A program made the position numbers and the translations under genes. Positions 25,500 through 36,399 of a DNA stretch of 64,000 nucleotides are shown here, piece by piece. The stretch's first letter is position 1. The number at the start of each line of letters is the position of its first letter. The notes below the pieces were generated by a model. The model was not told the DNA's origin and made no database searches. It saw only the letters and a program-made list of their open reading frames with translations. The stretch spans positions 66,982 to 130,981 of the forward strand of contig KB292985.1 of the NCBI GenBank assembly GCA_000328365.1, written 5' to 3'. The DNA is from Capitella teleta (taxonomy: Eukaryota; Annelida; Polychaeta; Capitellidae).

Positions 25500-25830
25500 G
25501 TAAACAAACGCCATTTTTGCGAGTGACGTCACTCAGCGCATGCGCACTGCATTGTAAACAAGCGCACATGCTTCACTTTCCCGCTCAAACTTCTCTCACG
25601 ACTTTCAAATGAAAATAAATAAAATTGTTCATATACTGATTGGTGATGCACAAAATATTGCGTATTAATAATTAACACGTATTCCTTTGTGAAGACTCGG
25701 TATAATTACGTGCGCAACTGCAAGGGAAGACAGACCGCATGTTGAACTGCTTCGCGCGGGAAAATTGTATGCGCATGCGTGTATGTTTACTTCGCACTAC
25801 GCAGGCGCAGTGCTCTGGTTTATTTATAAC
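25500..25830. mobile_element. CpG-rich imperfect inverted-repeat element with NRF1/CRE-like sites
   Basis: Arms at about 25536-25586 and 25755-25808 are inverted copies of each other. Both carry a GCGCNTGCG core, then GTAAACA, then a TTTCCCGC word, and by eye they match at about 70%. The left arm starts with GCGCATGCGC (25536-25545) just after TGACGTCA (25524-25531). The right arm holds GCGCATGCGT (25771-25780). The element could be a MITE or foldback transposon, or a bidirectional CpG-rich promoter. No gene is recognised on either side. Confidence 0.4.
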
Positions 25831-25953
25831 ACGTGGGGAGCAGGTCATGTGACACAACAATCGGAAAGCAGAGAGAAACCTGTAAAGTCACTTTTTTTCG
25901 TTGCGGATCCAGTTTAAGTAGGTTTATGGTACTGGTTTCGAACAAAATTTAGT

Positions 25954-25990
25954 ACCAGCGTCTACCTGGTATGGCTCTGCAGACGCTGGT
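25954..25990. repeat. Perfect 10-bp-stem hairpin
   Basis: ACCAGCGTCT (25954-25963) and AGACGCTGGT (25981-25990) flank a 17-nt loop. A further imperfect hairpin, CAGCGAG/CTCGCTG, lies at about 26069-26093. The function is unknown. Confidence 0.75.
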
Positions 25991-26143
25991 GCCTTCATAA
26001 ATATAATTACAAGCGTGGAATTCTAGAAATCGTGGTTCGCGAACTGGAGTTTAATGCGTTTGCCATACAGCGAGACCCATTGGGCTCGCTGTAGTATGTC
26101 AGCTAGTTCCGGACAGAGGCGTCCTTGGCTCAGCGAAACTTAG

Positions 26144-26266
26144 CTCTATTGTCAGCGGAGAAGTATGATATATGGCGGTTGCTGTGTAGTTCCAGTGAGA
26201 GAACCAGAAGAGGGGCTGTTGTGGTTGAGTGCTGGTCGTGATTAATCCACCTCCAATGTCCATTCA
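26144..26266 (+). repeat. Near-identical inverted repeat pair P1, copy A
   Basis: Apart from two substitutions and one 1-bp indel over 123 bp, this is the reverse complement of 35036-35157. Weaker similarity continues for about 35 bp past the CCATTCA end. It is non-coding. The high identity implies a recent event. Confidence 0.9.
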
Positions 26267-26299
26267 GAGATGCAAGAGTCGTGGGTGGTATTGAATAGC

Positions 26300-27970
26300 A
26301 CTTTGTTTTTTGCCACCTTATTGCTGGATTCTATATTCAATCTGCTCCATAGCTTCCTGATTGTGTAACATGATTTAGTGTTGAGTTATTGGTTAGTAGA
26401 TATTTCTCATTGACTTTCTCATACATGGTTCTGTTGTATATTTCCTGGTGTGTTGATTTCTAATATTTATCGAATATTACAATATTTAAAATATAGAGTG
26501 TTCAAAACACCCCCGACGTCGAATTTTAACTCTCAAATTATGATTTATATGTATATATCCATTTAATATGTATATATATCTACTTGATGATCAAATAATG
26601 CCTTTTTCTGTGCGCCAAAGAACGCACAAAAGATGCACAAATTAATAATATTTCAACAAAAGTTGACCTAGTTTCATATTTTAGATTTTAGATTTTATGG
26701 TAGATATAATATTACGATCATTAAAATTTCGTGTGAAATTGCAGATGACTTCCGTGACGGTACAATTATTATCTCCATATCGATGACACAATCGATAAAT
26801 TACCTTGGATGAGGAAAACAAAACGTAAACAAAAACAAAAACAGTAGGAAAGCAAAACGTGGAAACTCAGGTGGTACTACAACAATCATTATCAATATCA
26901 ATATCACAGGTAAGGGATTCAGTAGATCAGATTACATGTTTGAAATTAATAAATATGCAGATGATTGCTTCCAATCGTAAGAAAAATTCTGATGTTGAAA
27001 CGTGATATTACAAATTTACAATGGCATTGTTTTTATTTCTTACGTATCAAATCCCATGAGATATATTGAATATGTGGACGCCGATTGATACACTATATAA
27101 ATCAATAGAGCTGACTATTATATATGTTTTAGCCCAATATAATTATGCTGGTAAATTCATCATCATCGCTATATTAGTGCGTGCTCTTCTTGTCAAAATG
27201 AAGCAGCGATAGTTGCATCACACCTTTTTCTATTTCCTGTTACCTTCCGGGAATTCCGAGGGCAACTCCGAACAAAGCGGTCACGCCCAGAGATCGATGC
27301 CACAATAATATGGTCACCTAATGGTCTCCACCATTGACCAATATCACGTCATTCTGCAAATCAATAGACACGCAGTCTCAACTGCATGAAAGATCAGAAC
27401 AATAATTGCCTGGATTCTCCTGAAAAAAACTCAAGCATAAAATATAGGAGCTACCAAAGCGAGGAATTGCAATGATCACGTTGATTGAGATTTGAGGTTC
27501 AGCTCCTCCAGGTCGCATTTGGTTTAAACGTGTTTCACATAATTATGAGAGCATTGGCCAATTATTTCTCTCTTATCGCTTGGGCATTGCATACATCATG
27601 CAGATTCGCTTCCGGGTTGTTTGACTTCGGTGGCACGCAGCTCTTCGTAAAACATTGCGATCAGCGAATTGGGAATGTTAGATCTCATCTCCCAGCATCC
27701 GGTTGAGAACAGAGACTCATCAACAATTTTAACCTCAGTGTTTCATCTCAATATCCTCAACCAGGTTTGATCTTTCAAGATGAGAGCATATGAGGTTAAT
27801 TGTCAAGGCTACTGGATGCGAGGTCAACACACGTGCAGAGTCAATGCCGAACTGCAAGTGCACTCAGTCAATTATGCACAGCTGCTTCCGGAATGCCAGG
27901 TGTAAGCAATTAACTCCGGAGATAGGGCATTGTTCTCTTGCAATCCTGTTGAGATGGACCAGGGCGAAGT
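26300..27970. other. Intergenic, no gene recognised
   Basis: Very AT-rich, with a (CAAAAA)-like patch at 26816-26846. No coding or RNA signal was recognised. Confidence 0.5.
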
Positions 27971-27987
27971 AAATCCTTGAAAAATTC

Positions 27988-28188
27988 TTACTTAGTGGGC
28001 CTTGCAACGCATATTTTTTCATCTTCTGTCGCGATCCAAATATGTCTCTGTCGAGCAATAAATCCAACCTCATAACGACGCCTATTTCCTCGAAATTTAT
28101 AGTTTTCGGTTGAGAGCTTTGGGGCATTCGTGCCCTTCAATCGGCGCTTGGCTGGCTTGGATGGCACGAACCCTGTGAAGACCTTTCC
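27988..28188 (-). other. Possible terminal exon, function unknown (weak)
   Basis: A 66-codon minus-strand frame without an ATG ends ICVARPTK-stop. It is preceded by a plausible 3' splice site (GGTCTTCACAG). Its residues are protein-like and basic (for example KFRGNRRRYEVGFIARQRH). The competing frame on the same strand is longer but looks less like protein. I recognise no family. Confidence 0.2.
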
Positions 28189-28575
28189 TTAAGTTCTTTG
28201 CATCACCGCACGTGTTTTGCTCAGATTAAAATCAAACCCAGTTGACATGTGTTTATTGTTAACCTTGTGTTCACAGAGCACATGATTCTCAAGCAAATAT
28301 ATAATATTATACCCAAGTTATGTTCAATGCATGGATATTGCACATCATCATAACCAACCCGCAACATTTTATCCCAGTTTGATGGTATACTCACTCAGAC
28401 CAGGTGTATTATAATGGAAGCCCTTTGTTTCTGAAGGTATACCAAGAATCTTTCATTGACGTGAGGCGGGTTGACAATCAGTGTTATGTAATCGAGCTTA
28501 TCAATGAATTCGCAATTTCCACACGCGACATGCAATCCATTACCCTAGTTTGCTAAGGATTTCGTAAGAACGGGA

Positions 28576-28791
28576 CTATATTATATCAAAACGTTTCTTT
28601 ATGCTCCTGTCCCAGGTAGCAACACTAGTGGTGTATCTTTCTACGCCGATATCAAAGAATCCGTACAGCATATAAAAAGCGAGGACCCGCTCGTGACTTG
28701 TTGTTGGCATATTTCCTTTGAGGAGGAAATCTATAATCATGGCGCCCTTCAAAGCGTGTTCGCAAATCACACCTTTGCGGTTTTCGTCACT
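28576..28791 (-). other. Possible exon, function unknown (weak)
   Basis: A minus-strand frame of about 71 codons follows an acceptor-like TATTATTCAG and ends in TAG. It reads as a regular protein-like segment (for example LAFYMLYGFFDIGVERYTT). It may belong with the frame at 27988-28188, but no in-frame join was established, and I recognise no family. Confidence 0.2.
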
Positions 28792-29929
28792 CTGAATAAT
28801 AGAACAAGACAAAAGTGTGAGATTGTGTATAGTTGACTGCTTCGTCGCTCTTGAGCCTGTATCCCTTTCATAATTCATAAACATAATGGCTTTGCTCTTT
28901 GTGTTGGCAGATTAATTTTAACTTAATGATCTTGGTATTTTCTCCTGTGAGGAAACATTTTACACTCTTTGTAGTTAAAACTGGTGTTGCGACAAATCAA
29001 ACTAAATTCATCTGATTTGTGAGTTTGCTGTCATAGACTTAGTCCGGTGCGCTATCGAGGGTATCGGTGGAGCGACGAAGTAGTTGTGAAGATGCATTTT
29101 CGTCTCTTCAATTACGTCGTTAAAGTAATGCTTATAATTATTCATGTCATATGACTTTAATTTTAAGTTTTCCTCCCATTTTTTTTTCTAGACTTGAGAG
29201 AAGATACTTCACAAAAGAGGCCGAGATGAAATCCATTGGGCGCTATTTGAATACTTAGATGAACAGGTATAAGAACTATAAATTATGCAACACGTAGTTT
29301 TTTTTCACTCTGCCGCAAATCACGTTTAACAGCTTTTCGCCGTGATATTGAGTCAGTGAATAGTGCAGTGCGATAAGTCAAGCAATGCGTAGTTTACTGA
29401 TGGATGCTGGAGAAACATGAGCAAACACTTCTCCTCAAGTGTACTTGACTTACTCTAACATAGCTTTTCTGATAAATCTACGTGTAGCAATTGGCAGCCC
29501 CTTGAGTTCAAAGCAATGTCGTTTTCGTTCATCAGTTTCATTCACTGGCGCTGCTTGTGGAGTGGGGATAGTTTTAAATTCGCAACTCGAGATAAAGATT
29601 GGTGTCTCGGAAGTCCGTGTATGATTGATACTAAATCCATTAGTCTAATTGCAATAAATTAGCAAACCACAAGGTGTGCTATGTAATTGTGTAATTCATT
29701 TAATTATGTAAATCTTCTGTGGTCGTCATGCTGCAAAATCAAACAAATGCCCTCTGGCGTAAAATATGCAATTAATAATTCAAAAGTGCAGATGATCAAT
29801 GCTGATCAAAGTTTGTGAGAAAGTCTTTCTTTTAAGTTTGAACAACTCGAACTAATCCATTGAATAGTCATATGGGCGATCAAATAAACAATACAGTAAT
29901 TCGATCACTGGTCTACGTCGTTAGAACAC

Positions 29930-30140
29930 GGTATTTTTTTTAATTTTATTTATTTATTTATTTTTTATTTTTTGCTGCTTAGGGATCGTTGGATTAGAGC
30001 TGAAATGAAGGACTAACATAATTGGGTTTTTCGTTTCCTCATATTTTTATTAGTCATTCTGTCATGATAATTATTGAGTCGATTGATTAATTAATAAATA
30101 ATAAAGTAATAATAATCATTCATTAATAAATAAATACTAT
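29930..30140. repeat. AT-rich simple-repeat patch
   Basis: (TTTA)n at 29939-29970, then (AATA)n/(TAAT)n words at 30088-30138. No other content is supported. Confidence 0.6.
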
Positions 30141-30213
30141 TTAGTTGCATAGTGTGAGTAATCGCCAGTATATTCGATAACAGTTCATATATATCCATCG
30201 TATTTGTCTTCTG

Positions 30214-30231
30214 CCGCCAGCATACTGGCGG
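30214..30231. repeat. 7-bp perfect hairpin
   Basis: CCGCCAG-CATA-CTGGCGG in otherwise AT-rich DNA. Confidence 0.6.
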
Positions 30232-31504
30232 TGGGATTTTAATTCTTAACTTCTTTACCAACATTCATCCTCCAGTCTGAGATGCTTCAAGTCAGTTGGC
30301 TTAGAACCCATTGTCAATTACAAATACTAATTAACACCCCAGTACTGAAATTAATTAATGTTTGCCCTTCAATAACATATCTGTTGAATAGTTTAATTGT
30401 GAATTGCGCGCCATTTTCGGTCAGTCACTGGTCTGTCTTCACGTCACTCCTATAAAAGGCCTCACCCCAGATCCTTACGTTGTTACATCCTGAGAGAAAC
30501 TCCAGTGACGGTGCTGCTGTTCAGCTAGCCCGAGAAGCTTTACCGACCTACCAACGGACGCTTGGCCACGAGGCATTCTCGAGAGCACATTATTCTCTCT
30601 GATGCACTGGAATGCATTACGGGTGGTACGCCTATGTATGACGTAATCAATTACGCAAACGTAAGATTTCCTTCTGACATAATTGGCCTCCGTGCGCGTG
30701 TTGCTTGCTGTGCACTGAAACCCTCTCATCGCCCAGACACCTGTCTACTTCAAACAGGTGGCCACGTAATTATGTTTGAGTCTTTGAGTGATTTGTGTCT
30801 TGTCTTTGTTCTACTGGTCTATTAATCAACGTCGCCCTAATTTATAATTGAATGATTAACTTCCTGATAAACACTCCAAGCATTATAATCAATGAGGCAC
30901 CAAAGAGACATCATGTTCTTTCCTTTAATTGTCTCAGGGGTATACTTATTATGTAATTAAATCCCTGGTGGAATGGAGCCACTCGGATTCCTCACAACAT
31001 GCCCACCCTAGTATATGCAATCGAAACCACATCTTCATCCTATAGGTAACTAAGCTACATCCTCGTTTTAATGTCAAACATGGGCGTTGTCCTGAAATGT
31101 ATATCACAAAGCATTTGTCCAGGGTTTCACCAACAGGTGCATCATCTATTTCAATATAAAGACTCTGGAATATGAACCACGCTTCCTCGGCTGCCCTCTA
31201 TGTTTGCGCATCGAGGTAGACACAGGAGCCGAGATTGCTTGTCGGTCTGTTCTATCATCACACGGACCTTAGCATCCACAGCAACATTAAGATCAACGCT
31301 CCCAAGGGGTGTTATGGCTAGGACGTCTTAATGAGAATAAACAGAGGAAGCAGGAAGGGTTCAGCGAAGAAGTTAAAGCCTGGCACTCTGGTGATCACCC
31401 TTTCAGAGAAAGACAAAGCTGAGACTGCAGTTCATTTGAATGGGTAGCCAGAAGCCTGATCCACATAAATGTCGGCTGCACTTATTCTTATTACACGTGT
31501 GGGG

Positions 31505-31562
31505 AAAAAAAGCAAAAAAAGCGAAAAGAAAAAAAAAAGCGAAAAGAAAAGAAAAGAAAGAG
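31505..31562 (+). repeat. Purine tract (AAAAAGCG/AAAAG)n
   Basis: About 58 nt of almost pure purine made of AAAAAGCGA and AAAAGA units. The lysine-rich open frames across it are artefacts of this composition. Confidence 0.75.
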
Positions 31563-31903
31563 TCAAATGTGGAAGGAATAATAGATATATTTTATTTATT
31601 GCATATAACTCAGAGCACTTTATTTTATTTTACTTCATGTGTCAGAAGCCTATGTCAGCAGTGTAATGAGAGCCTGGCCATGTGCCCGGCAGCCGAACCG
31701 TGTTTCATGTCGAGTGACGCGCAAGGTCATATTCGTTAGAAGCATAAAGTAAGCTAGTTAAGCTTAAATAAAATTGTGCAGCCCACGCCTCTACTGAGAT
31801 GTACACAAGGTCACCTGCTCATTTAAGGCAGGGGTAATGGTGTAGCATATCAGTGTTCGGTTCTAGAATGTGAAATCAAGAGCGTGTGTGTAAAAAATAT
31901 ACC

Positions 31904-31927
31904 CAGCGGTGTTGCATAACACCGCTG
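31904..31927. repeat. Perfect 10-bp-stem hairpin
   Basis: CAGCGGTGTT-GCAT-AACACCGCTG is an exact inverted repeat, far more GC-rich than its surroundings. Confidence 0.8.
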
Positions 31928-32141
31928 TCTCTGAACGAGGTTGTATTTCAAAGAGAATAATTATAAAGTATTGTATAATATTTTGCAAGAGTTTTAGGGG
32001 AAAACTGAGTCAATTCAGCCAAATTATTCTCACGGCAAGCGCGATGCCGGTCTTATCGATGTAATCATAATTTGAGGGTGAGCTGTATAATTGCCGTAAT
32101 GGGTATTATGACGACATTTTGGGTCTATGTTCAGGAGCCAA

Positions 32142-32207
32142 TTTTCATTATGAATTGTGAACATAATTCATTGTGAAAAATGGCTCTTTCACAATTCATT
32201 ATGAAAA
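32142..32207. repeat. 20-bp inverted repeat (hairpin or small foldback)
   Basis: TTTTCATTATGAATTGTGAA (32142-32161) and its reverse complement with one mismatch (32188-32207) surround a 26-bp centre that repeats CATAATTCATTGTGAA. No target duplication was identified. Confidence 0.75.
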
Positions 32208-32409
32208 CATTGATGAATTGTTAATGAAATCGTATGTTTTCAATGACGTTGGTCAATAAGTGTAGCTATTATATAGAATATGGCAATGTTAAGTATGAGA
32301 AAACAATGACTTCGAATCATGCACCCAAAATGACGCCCAAATACGTATATTTTGGGCCACTTTTGTTTATTATGGATATTATATCACAAATGAACTTCCA
32401 TTTTAGTAG

Positions 32410-32641
32410 GGGGCACCGGATAGCTCAGTGGGTTAAATCGCTGACTACAATCCAATGCCGACTGTGGAGGTCGAGGTCCCGGGTTTGAGACCCGATCAGG
32501 CCACGGGCGTTATGATTGTGAATTATAATTGTAATCCGTTATAATTGTAATTCTTCGGTGACTCTGCAGTGCTGCCCTACTGCGTAACAAGGCCGGGCGC
32601 TGTGTACTACTGTTTATGGTGGTATGCAGGATAAAAAACCC
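32410..32641 (+). mobile_element. tRNA-derived SINE, copy 3 (3' part missing)
   Basis: The tRNA-like head is present (A-box TAGCTCAGTGGG, B-box GGTTTGAGACC with one change), as is the body up to GCAGGATAAAAAACCC. A short internal duplication of a TATAATTGTAAT unit is present. The rest of the body is missing. A 13-nt stretch at 32682-32694 (GCCAAAAACCCCA) recalls the normal 3' end, so an internal replacement or deletion is more likely than simple truncation. No target duplication is visible, so this is an old copy. Confidence 0.9.
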
Positions 32642-33229
32642 TGAATCAAGATTATAATTAATATGCAATATATAGCGGGATGCCAAAAACCCCACATTGT
32701 CTTTGAGGTTATTGTATGTGATTTATGCGCTGAAGAACCAAATTTACGTATTCGTTATGTGCACGCAATCGGTGGTTAAAAAAAAGTATATGCAAATGAG
32801 TAAAGTGGATGCTATTTAAATCCGAGAGGTATGATACAATTTATTCACGTGGACCTGTTTATTTAATTAACAATGTGCATTATATTATATTATTATGCTT
32901 GAAGCCGCGTTTTGAGCTGTTTGTCTGTCGATTTCGTATTCACAAGTGACTAGTTTTGTTAATAAACATAGAATTTGTCATTTCATCATGGAATAAATCA
33001 TTAATGATATCTGTCAGTCAGTCAATTAGCCTGCCACACAATATATATTTGGTAGTAAACAGACCTTAAAGTCTGCATGGATATACGCCACATCGAGAAC
33101 CCATTTGCAGAGTTGAAGCTGTTGATTAAATCATCGCTTAATCCTGTACAGAAGCAATAGTCTTTGACTGAACAATATCTGTTGTCGCGCATTCAGATGG
33201 ATCGGTTTGGAAAATTATTCGCGGCAACG

Positions 33230-33290
33230 TGATCTGCGCATGCACCAATCAAGTTGCCATGGAAACGGGCGTTTCTAAATTGCACTGCCA
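33230..33290 (+). promoter_or_regulatory. Composite NRF1 + CCAAT + X-box site
   Basis: Within 35 bp there is TGCGCATGC (NRF1-like), CCAATC (NF-Y/CCAAT box) and GTTGCCATGGAAAC at 33253-33266, a perfect-consensus RFX X-box. This grouping is typical of TATA-less promoters, and X-boxes are known from ciliary genes and from X/Y-box modules. No gene is recognised downstream, only the LINE relic that begins about 50 bp further on. Confidence 0.45.
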
Positions 33291-33329
33291 ATGGAAACTT
33301 CCGATGGAAGTGATGCCGTTGTATTCTTC

Positions 33330-33650
33330 ACATCTCCTATTGTAACTCACGTATATAATTATGGCATACATGATTCCATTATACGAAAACTTCGATTTCT
33401 ACAGAACACCTGTGCAAGGCTTACTTTTGATACACCGATATTCTAACACATTACCCAGATTTCATTTCACTTGCTTTGGTGTCCAATCAGTAAATTAGCC
33501 AGTTGTTTTAATGTTCTTTGCATACGGTTTTAATTCCTATAATTTGTTACTTTTACTGTTTCTGCTCTACGTTTGTGGAATCATTTACCTTTAAACGTTA
33601 GATCTGCTCAGTCATTTCCTGATTACCTTATCTTTATAACGAATAATTTA
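33330..33650 (+). mobile_element. LINE relic (end of reverse-transcriptase ORF)
   Basis: Broken plus-strand frames keep the order seen near the end of the second ORF in CR1/L2/RTE-like LINEs. At 33353-33442 a segment reads IIRKLRFLQNTCARLTF, corresponding to the usual (L)..LQ..QN.AARL motif. A region resembling the following HWLPV motif comes next, and then SALRLWNHLPLNVRSAQSF at 33561-33617, corresponding to the usual P.LWN.LP..IR....F motif. Frames shift between these blocks, so it is an old, inactive fragment. The 5' part and tail were not identified. Confidence 0.65.
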
Positions 33651-33669
33651 ATGTCTGTTTGATGTCACT

Positions 33670-35030
33670 TTTTCTCCCCTATTTTTTTCTCTCGTTTTCC
33701 GCTATAGTTCATACCTTTGTTTTACGGTTAATGCATTATGGTTAGTATTATAATTTACGGTGGAACGATGTGTGCGTTTGTTTCCCGCACGCACACACTT
33801 AATATCATGTGAAAGACGCTTTAGAAGAGCAATCAAGTTAATCGAATTGTCAAATTGCGTAACTTAATAGCAACCAAAATTTTGTCCTCAATAACCTTGT
33901 TACCAATCGGTAACCACAATCATGCTCCAAGCATTGACTTGTACAGCGTACAAGGCAAACTGCACACTGCTGTAAAGCATTGTCTTTGCCAGAAGGGTTC
34001 ACCAACTTCACCTCTGCTCAACCCTCTGGTGACAATGCGATGCAATGCAACCAAAGACCTAAAAGCGAGCGAATGCAGGAGTATGCAGGCGGCGTAATAC
34101 ACTCGGGTCCTTGCATCTTAATCCCTGCACCGCCAGGCACAATGGCTAGCGTCTCTTACGCCATTAGTTTCCAATCCGAAAGTATTATCTCAGACAGCGA
34201 TAGGGGATTAGCGTTCGGTTTCACTCCCACAGCTCCGTGTCAGCTGAATCTCAATAAGAATTCCCTGTTATGTAATATGCATGGGTATGGATCCAATAGC
34301 CTCATTTAAACCCTAAATAACGAATGAAGACAAGACTGTATAACAGCAATTGATGAATGGTATCGTGATCGTTAAAAATTGAAATACAACGGCGAATTGG
34401 CAGTCATTCAGCTCCCTCTGTACAAAGGCATCGATGTATGATTAATCAGTCGTGGGCCCCTTTTGATCAACGCAAATTCCTCAACGCTTCACGTCGTCGG
34501 ATTCATCTCGTCCATCTCGAGTGGGTGATTAAGCGCATTGATCACAGCCAGAGAAATATTCACAGACTCAGCACACGTTATGTAAACTTGAGAAGGAGGC
34601 TGAAGGAGCAGTGCACCTATTGATCTGCTTGGTAATCTACGCAATTCGCCCTCTTATGCTGTGTGCGATCATCACTAGCAATGTTATTGATTCATTTAGG
34701 ACAGCTAATAATTTCGCCCTCCCATATGGGCGCCATAATAGTATTTGACGTATGGAAGCGTGTAACATACAGTGTAAAGAATATAATATTACACGTGTCT
34801 TAATATTGCAAAGATACCAATGACATGGCTGATTCGTCAGCAACAACCTTTACGTGGTGTGGAAATACTTCAACATTAATAACTGCAATCCAATTTTATT
34901 ACGGGTTTCTGAATATTTCAATAAAACTTCTCCCGCATCATGACAATTAATACGAGTGATAGCTTAATTATTGCGCTTTCTTGGTTGAGCAATAGTGATT
35001 GTGCTCAGCAATATCAGTCGACACACTTGC
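33670..35030. other. Intergenic, no gene recognised
   Basis: Moderately GC-rich at 33980-34310, with overlapping open frames on both strands of about 60-109 codons that show no recognisable feature. Nothing else is supported. Confidence 0.4.
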
Positions 35031-35035
35031 ATTTG

Positions 35036-35157
35036 TGAATGGACATTGAAGGTGGATTAATCACGACCAGCACTCAACCACAACAGCCCTCTTCTGGTCC
35101 TCTCACTGGAACTACACAGCAACCGCCATATATCATACTTCTCCGCTGACAATAGAG
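35036..35157 (-). repeat. Near-identical inverted repeat pair P1, copy B
   Basis: Reverse complement of 26144-26266 at about 97% identity. Less conserved similarity extends outward on the TGAATGGACATTG side. Confidence 0.9.
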
Positions 35158-35377
35158 ACCAAAATAACGAAATCGACGACGTCGCTGATCGGCACATGCT
35201 TGCAATTGTTTCAATCCGATTCAATATTTACCTCTCTCATTGTATTGTGCATTTATTGCAATTTGACGTGTAAATCATTGTTACGAAGTGTAGCACGCAC
35301 GACAGGGACACAGAGAAGCAAGCAAACAGAACAGAAAACAATTAAAATATTCATTACATGAATGATGCAACAAAGAT

Positions 35378-36151
35378 TTACTGCTCAGAAGACAGATAAT
35401 GCACTGGAGCTTTGTTCTGTTGCGAGATGGAAAAAAGCGGGTCACGTGACATCAAGGGGTTGCAAAGGAAGGTGTCGTTTTCAACCATTTGTATGCAGGA
35501 GATAAATATCTCCCAATAAGAGCACCTAGCTGACTTTATATATTTTCTACGAATACCTGGTGAGCCGAGAGAGCCATAAGCACTGAACACGATTGCTGAT
35601 AACATAAACCGCACTCCCAGGAGGAATAAATCACCACTCTCATTGACCTCGTTTTTTCCCCACACTCGCTTCCCAATTGCAAATTCCTTTTGAACTTTGA
35701 CCACCGAAGGCTCAATCAACCCCAAACTATCTCCAGCCCACACACAGAGCAGAAACTATTTACATTCTGTTCGCACTCATGCCCGGACATTCGCCTCCTA
35801 TGCGGAGGGAATTAGCAGCGAAAGAGACAGCTGGAGACTCATGCGCCATCGACTTATACAAGTGACGTCATGAAACAAAGAAATCTTAAGTAAACGTAAA
35901 GAGAAGTAAAAAACCTTCTGAATAATGAGCCAGTATAAAACATCAGCAATGACGCTGGCGATGAAGTTCTTTCGTGCCGACAAGCAATTGCAGTAAAAAC
36001 CGCTAGGCAGTACATCTAAGAAAGCTTTCAAGAGCTTTTGTGATCGAATGAAGCTGCGCCGGAACTGCAACTGCGTGCTGGGGGTCGACATTGCAGTTTT
36101 ATAAGCGGCTAAATGTCCCCTGTAAAATGTCATTCGTCTGCGCGCGCACAT
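35378..36151 (-). other. Two consecutive minus-strand open frames, function unknown
   Basis: Frames of 117 codons (35798-36151) and 121 codons (35378-35743) lie head to tail. Both have somewhat protein-like residue order but no recognisable domain, and no convincing splice join connects them. TGACGTCA occurs at 35863-35870. Coding is possible but unproven. Confidence 0.15.
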
Positions 36152-36399
36152 TATGTTTGAACCGATAGGAAGACATTTGTCTTAATTCGTCTGATCATAA
36201 AATCCGACCAGAAATAAGAAGGAGGACTTCTGGGGAATTGTTCGTGGTTTTGTCCCCGCAAAAAAAAAAAAAAAAAAATAATAAAAAAAAAAGACAAAGA
36301 AGGTTGTAACACAAGTCACCTTGCTGTCTCCTATTGAGGATACTAATTTCTCAAAATTTCGTGGAATTGCAGACATTTATGCAACAATGTCGGCACAGT

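Noticed and set aside
31440-31739. Lysine-rich frames (two overlapping)
   Set aside because: They are artefacts of the AAAAAGCG/AAAAG purine tract.
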